DNA of 64,000 nucleotides from Neptunicoccus cionae (GTDB taxonomy: Bacteria > Pseudomonadota > Alphaproteobacteria > Rhodobacterales > Rhodobacteraceae): assembly GCF_002860325.1 (NCBI RefSeq), contig NZ_PKOJ01000002.1, positions 310,001 to 374,000 on the forward strand, in the 5' to 3' direction. Position 1 is the stretch's first letter. Every line of letters starts with the position of its first letter. Shown here one piece after another: positions 24,577 to 33,540 of this stretch. Below the pieces are notes generated by a model. It made no database searches and had not been told where the DNA came from. It saw only the letters and a list, made by a program, of their open reading frames with translations. A program made the position numbers and the translations under genes.

Positions 24577-25545
24577 ATGAAAACCGCAAAAATTCCGAAG
24601 CCCACGCCGCGCAGTTTCCATTGCCGCGCATTGGTGATGCCCCAGAGCAATATGCTCTGCCTTGCCGCAGTTCTGGATCCGCTGCGCGCTGCCAACCGCG
24701 CGGCAGGGCGGCAGGTTTACACATGGGACATTGCCACTGTCACTGATGCGCCGGTAGAGCTGACCACGGGGTTGACTGTTCCCGCCAATCCCGCAGACCG
24801 CCTGCCCCCGCCGGACATGCTGGCTCTTATTGCGGGATTTGACATCAAGGCTCAAAGCACGCCGGATGTTTTACGCCGCATTTTGCCTGCAATCCATAAC
24901 GCCCCGCTGACCTGCGGCATTGACGGGGGCGGCGAAATACTTGCCCGCTGTGGCGTTTTACGTGGGCACCGCGCCACAACCCATTGGGAAGATTTGGAAA
25001 AGCTAGAACTCGCCTTTCCCGAAATTACTGTGGTGCGCGACCGGTTCGTCCAGTCCGGAAAGTTCATCACCACTGGCGGGGCCAGCCCCTGCATCGACAT
25101 GATGCTGCATCTGATCCAGAGCCACCATGGCAGAAGTCTTGCCGAAAGCGTGATGCGCACCTTTCTTTATGATCCCGTCCACGCCGGCTCCGACCCGCAG
25201 TCTCTGGTCTCTGTTTCGCGGCTGCAACGCCGCTCTCCTCCGGTAGCCCGCGCCTTGCAACTCATGGAAGAACATCTCGAAGACCCGATCCCCGTCAGCC
25301 AGATTGCGCGGCGTTGCGGACTTTCGGTGCGTCGGCTGGAAATGCTGTTTCGCGCCGAAACCGGCAGTGGACCGGGGCAGACCTTTCGCGCGCTCCGGCT
25401 GGCCGAAGCCCGCCGTCTGGTCGTCGATACACCCGACCCTTTGCAACAAATCGCCGTGCGCTGCGGGTTTAACTCTCTCCCCGCTTTCTCTCGCGCTTTT
25501 AAAGAGTCCTTTGGCACCGCGCCAAGCCGTTTGCGCAGACGATAG
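24577..25545 (+). CDS. GlxA-family AraC-type regulator, probable carnitine regulator (CdhR-like)
   Basis: 322-residue regulator with an N-terminal DJ-1/PfpI-like ligand domain (LVMPQSNMLCLAAVLDPLRAAN, about 20-185) and a C-terminal AraC DNA-binding domain (two helix-turn-helix units: VSQIARRCGLSVRRLEMLF and IAVRCGFNSLPAFSRAFKESFG). This layout is shared by GbdR and CdhR, which activate betaine and carnitine catabolism. It is divergent from the carnitine operon. ATG at 24577 begins the conserved domain; the longer in-frame start runs back over the BKACE gene. Short ribosome-site support only. Confidence 0.88.
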   Translation: MKTAKIPKPTPRSFHCRALVMPQSNMLCLAAVLDPLRAANRAAGRQVYTWDIATVTDAPVELTTGLTVPANPADRLPPPDMLALIAGFDIKAQSTPDVLRRILPAIHNAPLTCGIDGGGEILARCGVLRGHRATTHWEDLEKLELAFPEITVVRDRFVQSGKFITTGGASPCIDMMLHLIQSHHGRSLAESVMRTFLYDPVHAGSDPQSLVSVSRLQRRSPPVARALQLMEEHLEDPIPVSQIARRCGLSVRRLEMLFRAETGSGPGQTFRALRLAEARRLVVDTPDPLQQIAVRCGFNSLPAFSRAFKESFGTAPSRLRRR

Positions 25546-25643
25546 CCTCCGTAACGCCCGATTGACAAGATCGCCCCGACACGACACCACTGTCGCCAGC
25601 GCAGGGGCATGTTGCGGTTCTGCCGGTTCGTTCAGGAAATCCA

Positions 25644-26528
25644 ATGACTTCACGCCCCGTTTCAATGTCCGCCAATCTGATCGGGACGCTGTTCATGATC
25701 GCAGCGATGGGCGTGTTTGCGATAGAAGACGCCCTGATAAAGGCCGCCGGAGCGATCATGCCGCTCGGACAGGTGATGATTTTCTTCGGACTGGGCGGCG
25801 CACTGGTGTTCGCCAGCCTCACTCTGCTGCGAGGCGCGCCGCTGTTTACCCCTGACGTGGTCTCCCGTCCCATGCGCATCCGCGTCGGATTTGAGATCAC
25901 CGGTCGGCTGTTCTATTTCCTTGCGATTACCCTCACCCCTTTGTCTGCGGCGACCGTGATCCTGCAAGCCACGCCGCTGGTGGTTGTAGCCTGCGCCGCG
26001 CTGGTGTTCGGGGAAACCGTCGGATGGAAGCGCTGGGCGGCCATTGTGATCGGGCTGATCGGCGTTATCGTCATCATCCGGCCCGGCAGTGACAGCTTTT
26101 CGGCTCTCTCTCTGCTGGCGGTGATCGGAATGCTGGGATTTGCGGGCCGCGATCTGGCCAGCCGCGCGGCACCTGCCAGCATCAGCACCGCCCTGCTTGG
26201 CCTCTACGGGTTCCTGTCAGTTGTGGTCGCCGGGAGCCTGTTCGCCCTCTGGAGCGGGGAGCCCTTCGTGTGGCTCGACCGCTCCGGCTGGCTGGTGCTG
26301 GGCGCTGCCGTATTTTCCGGCGTCTTTGCCTACAGCTTCCTGATGAAAGCCATGCGCACCGGAGAGATTTCCGCCGTGACCCCGTTCCGCTATACCCGCC
26401 TTCTGTTCGGCGTGGCCCTTGGCGTAATCCTGTTCGGGGAAAGCCTCAGCCCGACAATCCTGCTCGGCTCCGGCCTGATCGTCTGTTCCGGCCTGTTCAT
26501 CGTCTGGCGGGCGCGGCAGGCGGGTTGA
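25644..26528 (+). CDS. DMT-superfamily transporter (EamA)
   Basis: 294-residue inner-membrane protein with ten predicted membrane segments in two EamA repeats (for example FALLG- and LGVILFGESLSPTILLGSGLIV near the end of repeat 2). The family exports or imports amino acids, nucleobases or other metabolites; the substrate is not readable. The conserved Pro-Glu-type loop GETVGWKRWAAIVIGLIGV ends repeat 1. CAGGAAAT precedes the ATG. It stands 98 bp after the carnitine regulator and may be cotranscribed with it. Confidence 0.88.
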   Translation: MTSRPVSMSANLIGTLFMIAAMGVFAIEDALIKAAGAIMPLGQVMIFFGLGGALVFASLTLLRGAPLFTPDVVSRPMRIRVGFEITGRLFYFLAITLTPLSAATVILQATPLVVVACAALVFGETVGWKRWAAIVIGLIGVIVIIRPGSDSFSALSLLAVIGMLGFAGRDLASRAAPASISTALLGLYGFLSVVVAGSLFALWSGEPFVWLDRSGWLVLGAAVFSGVFAYSFLMKAMRTGEISAVTPFRYTRLLFGVALGVILFGESLSPTILLGSGLIVCSGLFIVWRARQAG

Positions 26529-26554
26529 AGCACCAGCCGCTGCCACGCGTTATA

Positions 26555-27601
26555 TCAGTAAGGCATCGGATGGGCCTTATGCACCGCATCAAGGTCTTGC
26601 AGAACCTCGTCCGACAATTCCACGTCAGCAGATCCAAGGGCAATATCAAGCTGCTCCATGCTGGTCGCCCCGAAAATGGCCGATCCCATAAAGGGCCGCG
26701 TGCGGCACCATGCCAGCGCCATTTGCACGGGGTTCAACCCGTGTTTCTGCGCCACTGCCAGATATTCTGCCACCGTGGGCAATGTGCGCGGCGTGATCCG
26801 CCCGCCCAGATCGTTTACGTAACTGCGGCGGGATTTTTCCGGCACAACATCGCCCTGATATTTCCCTGTCAGCAGTCCGGCGGCCAGCGGCGAGAAGGAC
26901 AGCAGGTCTACCTGTTCCTGATGGGCCATTTCGGCCATATCCGTATCAAACAGACGGCACATCAGGGAATACTCGTTCTGCACAGACACCACCCGCGGCA
27001 GGCCCATATCCTCGGCCATGCGCACCCAACGCGCACAGCCCCATGCACTTTCGTTGGACAGGCCGAAATGCCGGATTTTGCCTTGCTCTACCAGCTCTCC
27101 GATGGTCTCCAATACCTCCTGCATGTGGCGCAGGGTTTCAGCGCGGTCCTGCCCGGTCGGGTCATAGTTCCAGTTCTGGCGGAACATGTACGACCCGCGA
27201 TTGGGCCAGTGCAACTGGTAGATGTCCACATAATCCGTTTGCAGGCTGCGCAGCGAGTTTTCCAGCGCGGTGTGGATCGTCTCGCGGCTGATCGGCGCCC
27301 CGTCCCGCACGTTTTTATAGCCGCTTCCCGATACTTTGGTCGCTAGCACAAAATCCCCGCGCCGCGCCTTGTTCGCGGCAATCCAGCTTCCGATAACGCG
27401 CTCTGTGTCGCCTTGGGTCTCTTTTGACAGCGGGTTGGTGGGATACATTTCAGCGGTGTCGATGATGTTCACCCCCCGCTCCAGCGCACGTTCAATCTGG
27501 GCGTGGCCTTCTGCTTCGGTGTTCTGGGTGCCCCATGTCATTGACCCGAGAGCCAGTTCGCTGAGTTTCAGGTCGGTCGTGCTAAGTTGGCGGTAACGCA
27601 T
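26555..27601 (-). CDS. NADP-dependent aldo/keto reductase, Tas-like
   Basis: 348-residue TIM-barrel oxidoreductase reducing aldehydes or ketones. Catalytic tetrad visible: Asp and Tyr in IIDTAEMYP, Lys in LATKVSG, and His in YQLHWPNRGS. The long form with TQNTEAEGHAQI and the insert after TKVSGSGYKN matches the Tas/YdbC-like subgroup. Start MRYRQLSTTDLKLSELALG is standard. It is divergent from the imuA-like gene across 106 bp that include an SOS box. Confidence 0.92.
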   Translation of the reverse strand: MRYRQLSTTDLKLSELALGSMTWGTQNTEAEGHAQIERALERGVNIIDTAEMYPTNPLSKETQGDTERVIGSWIAANKARRGDFVLATKVSGSGYKNVRDGAPISRETIHTALENSLRSLQTDYVDIYQLHWPNRGSYMFRQNWNYDPTGQDRAETLRHMQEVLETIGELVEQGKIRHFGLSNESAWGCARWVRMAEDMGLPRVVSVQNEYSLMCRLFDTDMAEMAHQEQVDLLSFSPLAAGLLTGKYQGDVVPEKSRRSYVNDLGGRITPRTLPTVAEYLAVAQKHGLNPVQMALAWCRTRPFMGSAIFGATSMEQLDIALGSADVELSDEVLQDLDAVHKAHPMPY

Positions 27602-27675
27602 TTCGGGCTGTCCTTTAATCAGTTGCGCAGAAACATGGAGGGATTTCCCGACTTGTCAACGCGGAAAAGGATTGA

Positions 27676-27690
27676 GAACAAATCAGGAAC
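27676..27690 (-). promoter_or_regulatory. LexA (SOS) box
   Basis: GAAC at 27676-27679 and GAAC at 27687-27690 with exactly 7 nt between, which read on the minus strand is GTTC-N7-GTTC, the LexA operator of alphaproteobacteria. It ends 17 bp before the ATG of the imuA-like gene, where it would cover the core promoter. Confidence 0.85.
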
Positions 27691-27707
27691 ACGTTAATCT
27701 GCACTCT

Positions 27708-28334
27708 ATGAACACTCTGACTCGCAAACCTTTGAAACCCGCCAGCGCCCTCCAGATCGCACAGGGTATTAGCCTGCCTTACGACCGCGCCCACGAACTC
27801 TGCGGGCCGTCACGGCGCAGCCTTGCCTTGATGATCGCCAGCCGCAGTGATGCCCCTATTCTGTGGATCAAACCCGACTGGCATCCCGATGATCTGAACC
27901 CCCAAGGGGTCGTGCGGTTTCTCGATCCCGGACGCATTACCTTTGTGCGCCCCAAGCGGGCCGAAGACATCCTGTGGTGCATGGAAGAAACCCTGCGGGC
28001 AGGTTGCGTCCCGCTGGTGGTCGCGGAATGTGATAAACCCCCTGCCCTGACCCCGATCCGCCGTCTGCATCTTGCCACCCAAAGCGGGGCGGAACTGGGC
28101 AAGATCAAAATCCTGCCGCTATTGCTGACACCCGGCGACGGCGGCGCGCAAGGTATTGAAACCCGCTGGCATATGGCCCCCCGTCACACCAAGGGCCAAA
28201 GCCGCTGGCTGCTGCAACGCCGCCGCGCCCGCATGGCGCCCCCTGCGGCATGGACGCTTGGCTGGGAAAGGAAACAGGCGAAGATCTATTCCGAAACCGC
28301 ACCGGATATTGCGCCCGATATTGCCGCTGAATGA
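27708..28334 (+). CDS. imuA: ImuA-like SOS mutagenesis protein, orphan
   Basis: 208-residue RecA/SulA-like protein with the ImuA pattern: PAPILWIKPDWHPDDLNP-type strand, FLDPGRITFVRPKRAEDILWCMEE (about 65-88), RRLHLATQSGAELG and RWHMAP. ImuA works with ImuB and DnaE2 in error-prone repair of damaged DNA. Usually imuA-imuB-dnaE2 form one operon; here the next gene is a GNAT acetyltransferase, so imuA stands alone. ATG at 27708 is chosen because the LexA box lies just upstream; no clear ribosome site. Induction by DNA damage is inferred from the box. Confidence 0.8.
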   Translation: MNTLTRKPLKPASALQIAQGISLPYDRAHELCGPSRRSLALMIASRSDAPILWIKPDWHPDDLNPQGVVRFLDPGRITFVRPKRAEDILWCMEETLRAGCVPLVVAECDKPPALTPIRRLHLATQSGAELGKIKILPLLLTPGDGGAQGIETRWHMAPRHTKGQSRWLLQRRRARMAPPAAWTLGWERKQAKIYSETAPDIAPDIAAE

Positions 28335-28390
28335 CCCGCCTTTTGCGACATCCCGCTTGACAGACCCTGACAGGCGCGCAACGTCGTTGT

Positions 28391-28879
28391 ATGAATATTC
28401 GCCCCGCCACCCCGACCGACGCCGACGCCATTTGCGCCATCTGGAACCCGATCATCCGCGACACGCTGATCACCTTTACCACGCAGGAAAAGACGCCAGA
28501 GGGTATCGCCGAACTGCTGGAAACATCTGCCAGTAACAACTGGCCGTTTCTGGTGGCAGTAGACGGGGCAGAACTGCTTGGCTTTGCCAGTTACGGCCCG
28601 TTTCGAAGCGGGCCGGGATATGCCTATACCATGGAACATTCCATCAACCTTGCCCCTGCCGCCCGTGGTAAAGGTACAGGACGCAAGCTGATGACAGCGC
28701 TTGAGGATCACGCCCGCGCGGCGCAAATCCACTCGCTCTTTGCCGGTGTCAGTGCTGCCAACCCTGCTGCAATCCGCTTTCACAGCGCCTGCGGCTTTGT
28801 AGCGGTCGCAACCCTGCCCGAGGCAGGGTATAAGTTCGGCAAATGGCTTGATCTGGTCCTGCTGCAAAAGCTGCTGTGA
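28391..28879 (+). CDS. GNAT N-acetyltransferase, phosphinothricin/methionine sulfoximine type
   Basis: 162-residue acetyltransferase. N-terminal IRPATPTDADAICAIWN, the EHSINLAPAARGKGTGRKLM acetyl-CoA loop at about 82-101, and VSAANPAAIRFHSACGF match the Pat/MddA/YncA subgroup that acetylates amino groups of glutamine analogues. A TTGACA -35-like hexamer lies about 30 bp upstream of the ATG, which suggests its own promoter with a very short leader. Starts 56 bp after the imuA-like gene. The physiological substrate is uncertain. Confidence 0.88.
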   Translation: MNIRPATPTDADAICAIWNPIIRDTLITFTTQEKTPEGIAELLETSASNNWPFLVAVDGAELLGFASYGPFRSGPGYAYTMEHSINLAPAARGKGTGRKLMTALEDHARAAQIHSLFAGVSAANPAAIRFHSACGFVAVATLPEAGYKFGKWLDLVLLQKLL

Positions 28880-28913
28880 CCAACACAGGCACACGCTGGA
28901 ATAAGGACGGCCC

Positions 28914-29597
28914 ATGTCAATCTGGACCCGCATCGCAGAGGCCCTTTCCGCGCTCGCCAACGGCGAAAGCCTTACACAGGTGCTGGAAAAGCTGCGCACG
29001 CCCCCCGAACGCTCTGTCGCATTTACCATTGCGGTAATCGCGCTCGGGGCGAAGATGGCCAAGGCTGACGGGCTGGTTACACGGGACGAGGTCGCGGCCT
29101 TCCGGCAGGTATTTCAAATCTCCAAAGAGGACGAACCCCAAGCCGCCCGCGTGTTCAATCTCGCCCGTCAGGATGTGGCCGGATACGAATCCTATGCCCG
29201 TACCATCGCGAACATGTTCCGCGATGAAAAAGACGTGCTGGAAAACCTTGTGGAAGGCCTGTTTTACATCGCAATGGCGGACGGTCAGTACCACCCCGCC
29301 GAAAGCGAATTCATCCGCGAGGTCGCCCGTATCTTCGGGCTGAGCGACCGTTGCTTTGACAGCCTGCACAAACGCTTTGTCCCCGATGCCGCCCCTGACG
29401 CCTATGATGTACTCGGTGTGACACCGGACACACCCCTGGCGGATATCCGCAAGGCATGGCGTGCAAAAATACGCGATACCCATCCGGACCGCCTGATGGC
29501 CCGTGGCTTGCCCGAAGAGGCCATCACCCTTGCCACCAAACACATGATTGCGGTGAATGAAGCTTGGGAAACCCTGTCAGAACGGCACGCCCCATGA
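28914..29597 (+). CDS. TerB-DnaJ protein (DjlA-like co-chaperone)
   Basis: 227 residues in two domains: an N-terminal tellurite-resistance TerB-type helical domain (about 30-145, with AKADGLVTRDEVAAFRQVF and AMADGQYHPAESEFIREVA, each with an acidic metal-binding loop) and a C-terminal J domain (about 162-225) with the HPD motif in DTHPDRLM. J domains stimulate DnaK ATPase. Unlike E. coli DjlA there is no N-terminal membrane anchor, so it is probably cytoplasmic. It follows the GNAT gene by 34 bp and is likely cotranscribed. Confidence 0.9.
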   Translation: MSIWTRIAEALSALANGESLTQVLEKLRTPPERSVAFTIAVIALGAKMAKADGLVTRDEVAAFRQVFQISKEDEPQAARVFNLARQDVAGYESYARTIANMFRDEKDVLENLVEGLFYIAMADGQYHPAESEFIREVARIFGLSDRCFDSLHKRFVPDAAPDAYDVLGVTPDTPLADIRKAWRAKIRDTHPDRLMARGLPEEAITLATKHMIAVNEAWETLSERHAP

Positions 29598-29613
29598 AAC
29601 AGCGGATCCACTG

Positions 29614-30657
29614 ATGCGCATCGCCACCTATAACGTCGAATGGTTCGCCAGCCTGTTCGACCAGCAAAACAACCTGATACAGGATGACAGCTGGTCAGGC
29701 CGCTATGACGTGACCAAGAACCAGCAGATCACGGCCCTTGGCACAGTTTTCAAAAGGCTCGACGCAGACGGCATTATGGTGATCGAAGCGCCCAATTCCG
29801 GTAACACCCAATCCGCCAAAACCGCGCTGGAAAATTTTGCAAAGCATTTCGGATTGCGCCAAAACGCAGCGATCGTCGGCTTTGAGAACGACACCCAGCA
29901 GGAAATTGCCTTTCTGTACGACCCTACGAAAATGCAGGTGATCCACGATCCCCAAGGGGCCGAAAGCAGCCCCGACGGATCGCGCACAGCCCCCCGCTTT
30001 GACGGCGTGTTCAAGATTGATCTTGATGTGGACAACCAGCCCGACACGGTGACGTTCTCCAAACCACCCTTGGAGCTGCTGGTCTCTCCGGAAGGGGCGC
30101 CGCCGCTGCGGTTTATCGGGGTCCACGCCAAATCCAAAGCCCCTCACGGCGCGCGCAATCGTCAACAGGAGGTGCGGATTTCCATTGCCAACAGGCGCAA
30201 GCAACTGGCCCAGTGCATCTGGTTGCGCCAACGGGTTGAGGACCACCTCTCAGCCGGAGAAGACCTTTTGGTGATGGGAGATTTCAACGACGGTCCGGGA
30301 CTGGACGAATACGAACGCCTGTTTGGCCAATCCGGCGTAGAGGTCGTTCTTGGCGCAAATAACTCCGATGACCGGATGCTTTACGATCCCCATGCGCTGG
30401 CCAAACTGTCACCGCGCAGCCCTGCCCCGACCACGGCTCGATTTTTCAACCACACCACCAAAACCTATCTGAATGCCCTGCTCGATTACATTATGATCTC
30501 TCCCGATCTGCGCCGCAGGGCAGCCCCCCGCTGGAAAATCTGGCACCCGTTCGACACGCCCGAATGTTTCCGCGACAGCGACTTTTGCGCTGGCCTTTTG
30601 ACAGCCTCGGACCATTTCCCGGTAACGATTGATCTGGATTTAACCGCAAAGGGATGA
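29614..30657 (+). CDS. Endonuclease/exonuclease/phosphatase-family protein
   Basis: 347-residue protein of the EEP fold. Seen: MRIATYNVEWF (metal-site Asn) at the N-terminus, the metal-binding Glu in VIEAPNSG, GDFNDGPG, and the C-terminal SDHFPVTIDL His pair. Substrates in the family include nucleic acids, sphingomyelin and inositol phosphates. ATG at 29614 is chosen, since this places the conserved motif at the terminus; the longer in-frame start overlaps the DnaJ gene. No signal peptide, so likely intracellular. Confidence 0.85.
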   Translation: MRIATYNVEWFASLFDQQNNLIQDDSWSGRYDVTKNQQITALGTVFKRLDADGIMVIEAPNSGNTQSAKTALENFAKHFGLRQNAAIVGFENDTQQEIAFLYDPTKMQVIHDPQGAESSPDGSRTAPRFDGVFKIDLDVDNQPDTVTFSKPPLELLVSPEGAPPLRFIGVHAKSKAPHGARNRQQEVRISIANRRKQLAQCIWLRQRVEDHLSAGEDLLVMGDFNDGPGLDEYERLFGQSGVEVVLGANNSDDRMLYDPHALAKLSPRSPAPTTARFFNHTTKTYLNALLDYIMISPDLRRRAAPRWKIWHPFDTPECFRDSDFCAGLLTASDHFPVTIDLDLTAKG

Positions 30658-30688
30658 ACTTTTTGCAAAAAGATCCTATATTAGGTCC

Positions 30689-31039
30689 ATGAAACACTTT
30701 GCCCCTTTGATACTCGTTCTCGCTTTGGCCACCCCTGTTGCCGCGCAGGAAGAGCAGGACTCCTCTGAACTGTTCAAACGGTTCGAGCAGCTTTCCGATG
30801 ATGCGCAATCCATGCTTAAGGGCTGGGTGGACGAGCTTGGGCCCAAACTGGACGAACTCGGCCCTGCAATGGAAGACCTTGCAGAGCGCTTGGGCGAGAT
30901 GAGCACCTATCACGCCCCCGAGGTGCTGGAAAACGGCGATATTCTGATCCGTCGCAAAACCCCGCTTCCCCCGAAGGAAGAGCCGGAAGAACCCCGCGAA
31001 ACGCCTTTGACCAACCCGCAAAACACCATAGAACTGTAA
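30689..31039 (+). CDS. Small secreted protein of unknown function
   Basis: 116 residues: a cleavable signal peptide (MKHFAPLILVLALATPVAAQ), then an acidic helical region with leucine/Asp-Glu periodicity (ELFKRFEQLSDDAQSML, ELGPKLDELGPAMEDL) that could form a coiled coil, and a proline/glutamate-rich tail. Similar small proteins occur widely in Rhodobacterales, often mislabelled as AAA+ ATPases, though no ATPase motif is present. It lies 31 bp after the EEP-fold gene and 25 bp before the cysteine-cluster gene. Confidence 0.75.
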   Translation: MKHFAPLILVLALATPVAAQEEQDSSELFKRFEQLSDDAQSMLKGWVDELGPKLDELGPAMEDLAERLGEMSTYHAPEVLENGDILIRRKTPLPPKEEPEEPRETPLTNPQNTIEL

Positions 31040-31064
31040 GCGCGGTTCAATTAGGAGGGGTGGC

Positions 31065-31571
31065 ATGGCCGAGGCGGAAATCTGGGACGAAGACCTCTGC
31101 AAAGCTTGCGGCGCCTGTTGTGACGGCAGCCTTTTTGTTCAGGCGCGACTGGCCGAAGGGGAAGAAATCCTGCCAGACATGGAAGAAGGCTTTGCCCGAA
31201 ACGAACGGGGGTTCAGCCTGCCCTGCCCCTATTTTTGCGACACCTGCACAGTCTATGACATCCGCCCGAAAATCTGCCGGACCTACGGCTGTGACCTGCT
31301 GGCAGCGGTAAAGGACGGCGCGACCCCTTACGCAGACGCCCTGCAAGCCGTGGCACGTTTGCGCAAAGCCCGCGCCGCCCTTGCCGTTCATCTGCCATTG
31401 GCCGCCAACAGTGTACCGCAGGCAGAACAGCAGTTTGCTGCAGGGTATCGCACCTATCCCGATCTGGCAGCGTTTCAGGCGGATAACGCGCAAACCATCG
31501 CCGCAATCAAGGAAATGCAGGACGCCACACGTCCCTTCACACACGGCAAAGACACCGCAATTTCCATGTAG
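31065..31571 (+). CDS. YkgJ-family cysteine-cluster protein
   Basis: 168 residues with the zinc or iron-sulfur cysteine pattern CKACGACCDG at 13-22 and CPYFCDTCTVYDIRPKICRTYGC at about 54-76. The family (UPF0153/YkgJ) is proposed to bind a metal cofactor; its reaction is unknown. A strong TTAGGAGGGG precedes the ATG. Likely cotranscribed with the small secreted protein. Confidence 0.85.
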   Translation: MAEAEIWDEDLCKACGACCDGSLFVQARLAEGEEILPDMEEGFARNERGFSLPCPYFCDTCTVYDIRPKICRTYGCDLLAAVKDGATPYADALQAVARLRKARAALAVHLPLAANSVPQAEQQFAAGYRTYPDLAAFQADNAQTIAAIKEMQDATRPFTHGKDTAISM

Positions 31572-31658
31572 GCGGTCACGGCTTTATCATCGCCCCTTTC
31601 ACTTCTCTGCCCGACACCCTAAGTCTTTTGCAACGAAATCTTTATCGGAGCCTCTTAT

Positions 31659-33488
31659 ATGTTCAGACCCACTGCCCCCGACCTGCCCAAAGACCACCGC
31701 GACGCGACCGGCGGCGCAACGCTGGGGGATTTGCCGGAATGGGATCTGACCCATCTTTACCCCGGCGAGGACAGCCCCGAGCTGGCCAAAGATCTGGACT
31801 TTCTGACCAAGGAATGTACCGCCTTTGCAGCAGATTACGAAGGCAAACTCGCTGGTTTGACTGCGGCTGAAATGCTGGAGTGCATCCAGCGATACGAAAA
31901 AATCCAGTCCGTTTCAGGCCGGATCATGTCCTTTGCAGGTCTGCGTTATTATCAGGTCACAACCGATCCGGACCGCGCCAAGTTTATTTCGGACATGCAG
32001 GGCAAGATCACCGATCTGTCCACACCGCTGGTGTTCTTCTCGCTGGAAATGAACCGCATCCCCGATGATTTTTTAAACGGTCTACTGGCTGAAAACGCCG
32101 ATCTGGCCCGTTACAAACCGGTTCTGGACCGGATGCGGGCGATGAAACCCTATCAGCTGTCCGACGAGCTTGAAAAATTCCTCCACGACCAGTCTGTTGT
32201 TGGCGCGACGGCTTGGAACCGCCTGTTTGACGAGACCTGCGCCGCGCTGGAATTTGATGTAGACGGTGAGAAGCTGAACCTTGAAGCCACCGCAAATCTG
32301 CTGTCGGACAATGACCGCGCCACCCGTCAAAAAGCGGCAGAGGCTTTTGCAAAAACGCTGGGCGAGAATATCACCCTGTTTGCGCGGATCACCAACACGC
32401 TCGCCAAGGAAAAAGAGGTAGAGGACCGCTGGCGCAAGCTGCCAACCCCGCAAGCCTCGCGCCATCTGGCCAATGATGTGGAACCCGAAGTGGTTCAGGC
32501 CCTGCGCGATGCGGTCGTAGCCGCCTATCCGAAACTCTCGCACCGTTACTATGCGCTCAAGGCGAAATGGATGGGGCTGGAAAAGCTGGAAATGTGGGAC
32601 CGCAACGCCCCCCTGCCCGGCTCGGATGAGGCCACGATCCACTGGGACGAAGCGCGCAAAACCGTTACCGAAGCCTACAGCGCCTTTTCCCCGAAAATGG
32701 CGGAACTGGCCGAACCGTTCTTTACACAGGGCTGGATCGACGCCGCTGTGAAACCCGGCAAGGCACCGGGCGCCTTTGCCCACCCCACAGTGACCGATGC
32801 CCATCCCTATGTGATGCTGAACTACCTTGGCAAACAGCGCGATGTGATGACGCTGGCCCATGAGCTCGGCCACGGGGTGCATCAGGTTCTCGCAGCGGAA
32901 CAAGGAGAGATGCTGTCCTCTACCCCGCTGACCCTGGCCGAAACCGCTTCTGTTTTCGGCGAAATGCTCACCTTCCGCAAACTGCTGGACGCCGCACCGG
33001 ATCAGGCCGCACGCAAACGTCTGCTTGCAGGCAAGGTGGAAGACATGATCAACACCGTGGTGCGCCAGATCGCGTTCTACGATTTTGAATGTAAGCTACA
33101 CGCCGCCCGCGCAGAAGGCGAACTGACGCCGGACCAGATCAACGATATCTGGATGTCTGTTCAGGGCGAAAGCCTCGGCCCTGTGTTCAACTTCATGGAG
33201 GGTTATGAGACCTTCTGGTCCTATATCCCCCATTTCATCCACTCGCCTTTCTACGTCTATGCCTATGCTTTTGGCGACGGTCTGGTGAACGCACTTTATG
33301 CGGTTTACGAGGAAGGAGAGCCCGGCTTTCAGGAGAAGTACTTCGAAATGCTGCGGGCCGGCGGATCGAAGCATCACAAAGAGCTTCTGGCCCCCTTCGG
33401 ACTGGATGCCAGCGACCCGAAATTCTGGGACAAAGGCCTTTCACTGATCAGTTCGATGATCGACGAACTGGAAGCGATGGAAGACTGA
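31659..33488 (+). CDS. pepF: Oligoendopeptidase F family (M3) peptidase
   Basis: 609-residue zinc metallopeptidase that degrades oligopeptides in the cytoplasm. Seen: the HExxH motif in TLAHELGHGVHQV at about 400-412 and the third ligand in TLAETASVFGEM at about 425-436, the standard M3 arrangement; C-terminal helices with YIPHFIHSPFYVYAYAFG. Length matches the M3 clade 3/PepF group. CGGAGC precedes the ATG. Followed by a good terminator at 33509. Confidence 0.93.
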   Translation: MFRPTAPDLPKDHRDATGGATLGDLPEWDLTHLYPGEDSPELAKDLDFLTKECTAFAADYEGKLAGLTAAEMLECIQRYEKIQSVSGRIMSFAGLRYYQVTTDPDRAKFISDMQGKITDLSTPLVFFSLEMNRIPDDFLNGLLAENADLARYKPVLDRMRAMKPYQLSDELEKFLHDQSVVGATAWNRLFDETCAALEFDVDGEKLNLEATANLLSDNDRATRQKAAEAFAKTLGENITLFARITNTLAKEKEVEDRWRKLPTPQASRHLANDVEPEVVQALRDAVVAAYPKLSHRYYALKAKWMGLEKLEMWDRNAPLPGSDEATIHWDEARKTVTEAYSAFSPKMAELAEPFFTQGWIDAAVKPGKAPGAFAHPTVTDAHPYVMLNYLGKQRDVMTLAHELGHGVHQVLAAEQGEMLSSTPLTLAETASVFGEMLTFRKLLDAAPDQAARKRLLAGKVEDMINTVVRQIAFYDFECKLHAARAEGELTPDQINDIWMSVQGESLGPVFNFMEGYETFWSYIPHFIHSPFYVYAYAFGDGLVNALYAVYEEGEPGFQEKYFEMLRAGGSKHHKELLAPFGLDASDPKFWDKGLSLISSMIDELEAMED

Positions 33489-33508
33489 TAATCCGTTACC
33501 ATTACACA

Positions 33509-33538
33509 ACCGGCGCCCTTGCAAAGTGGCGCCGGTTT
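33509..33538 (+). terminator. Terminator of pepF
   Basis: AACCGGCGCC (33509-33518) and GGCGCCGGTT (33529-33538) form a perfect 10-bp stem with a 10-nt loop, followed by TGTCGTTT, starting about 20 bp after the stop codon. Confidence 0.8.
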
Positions 33539-33540
33539 GT

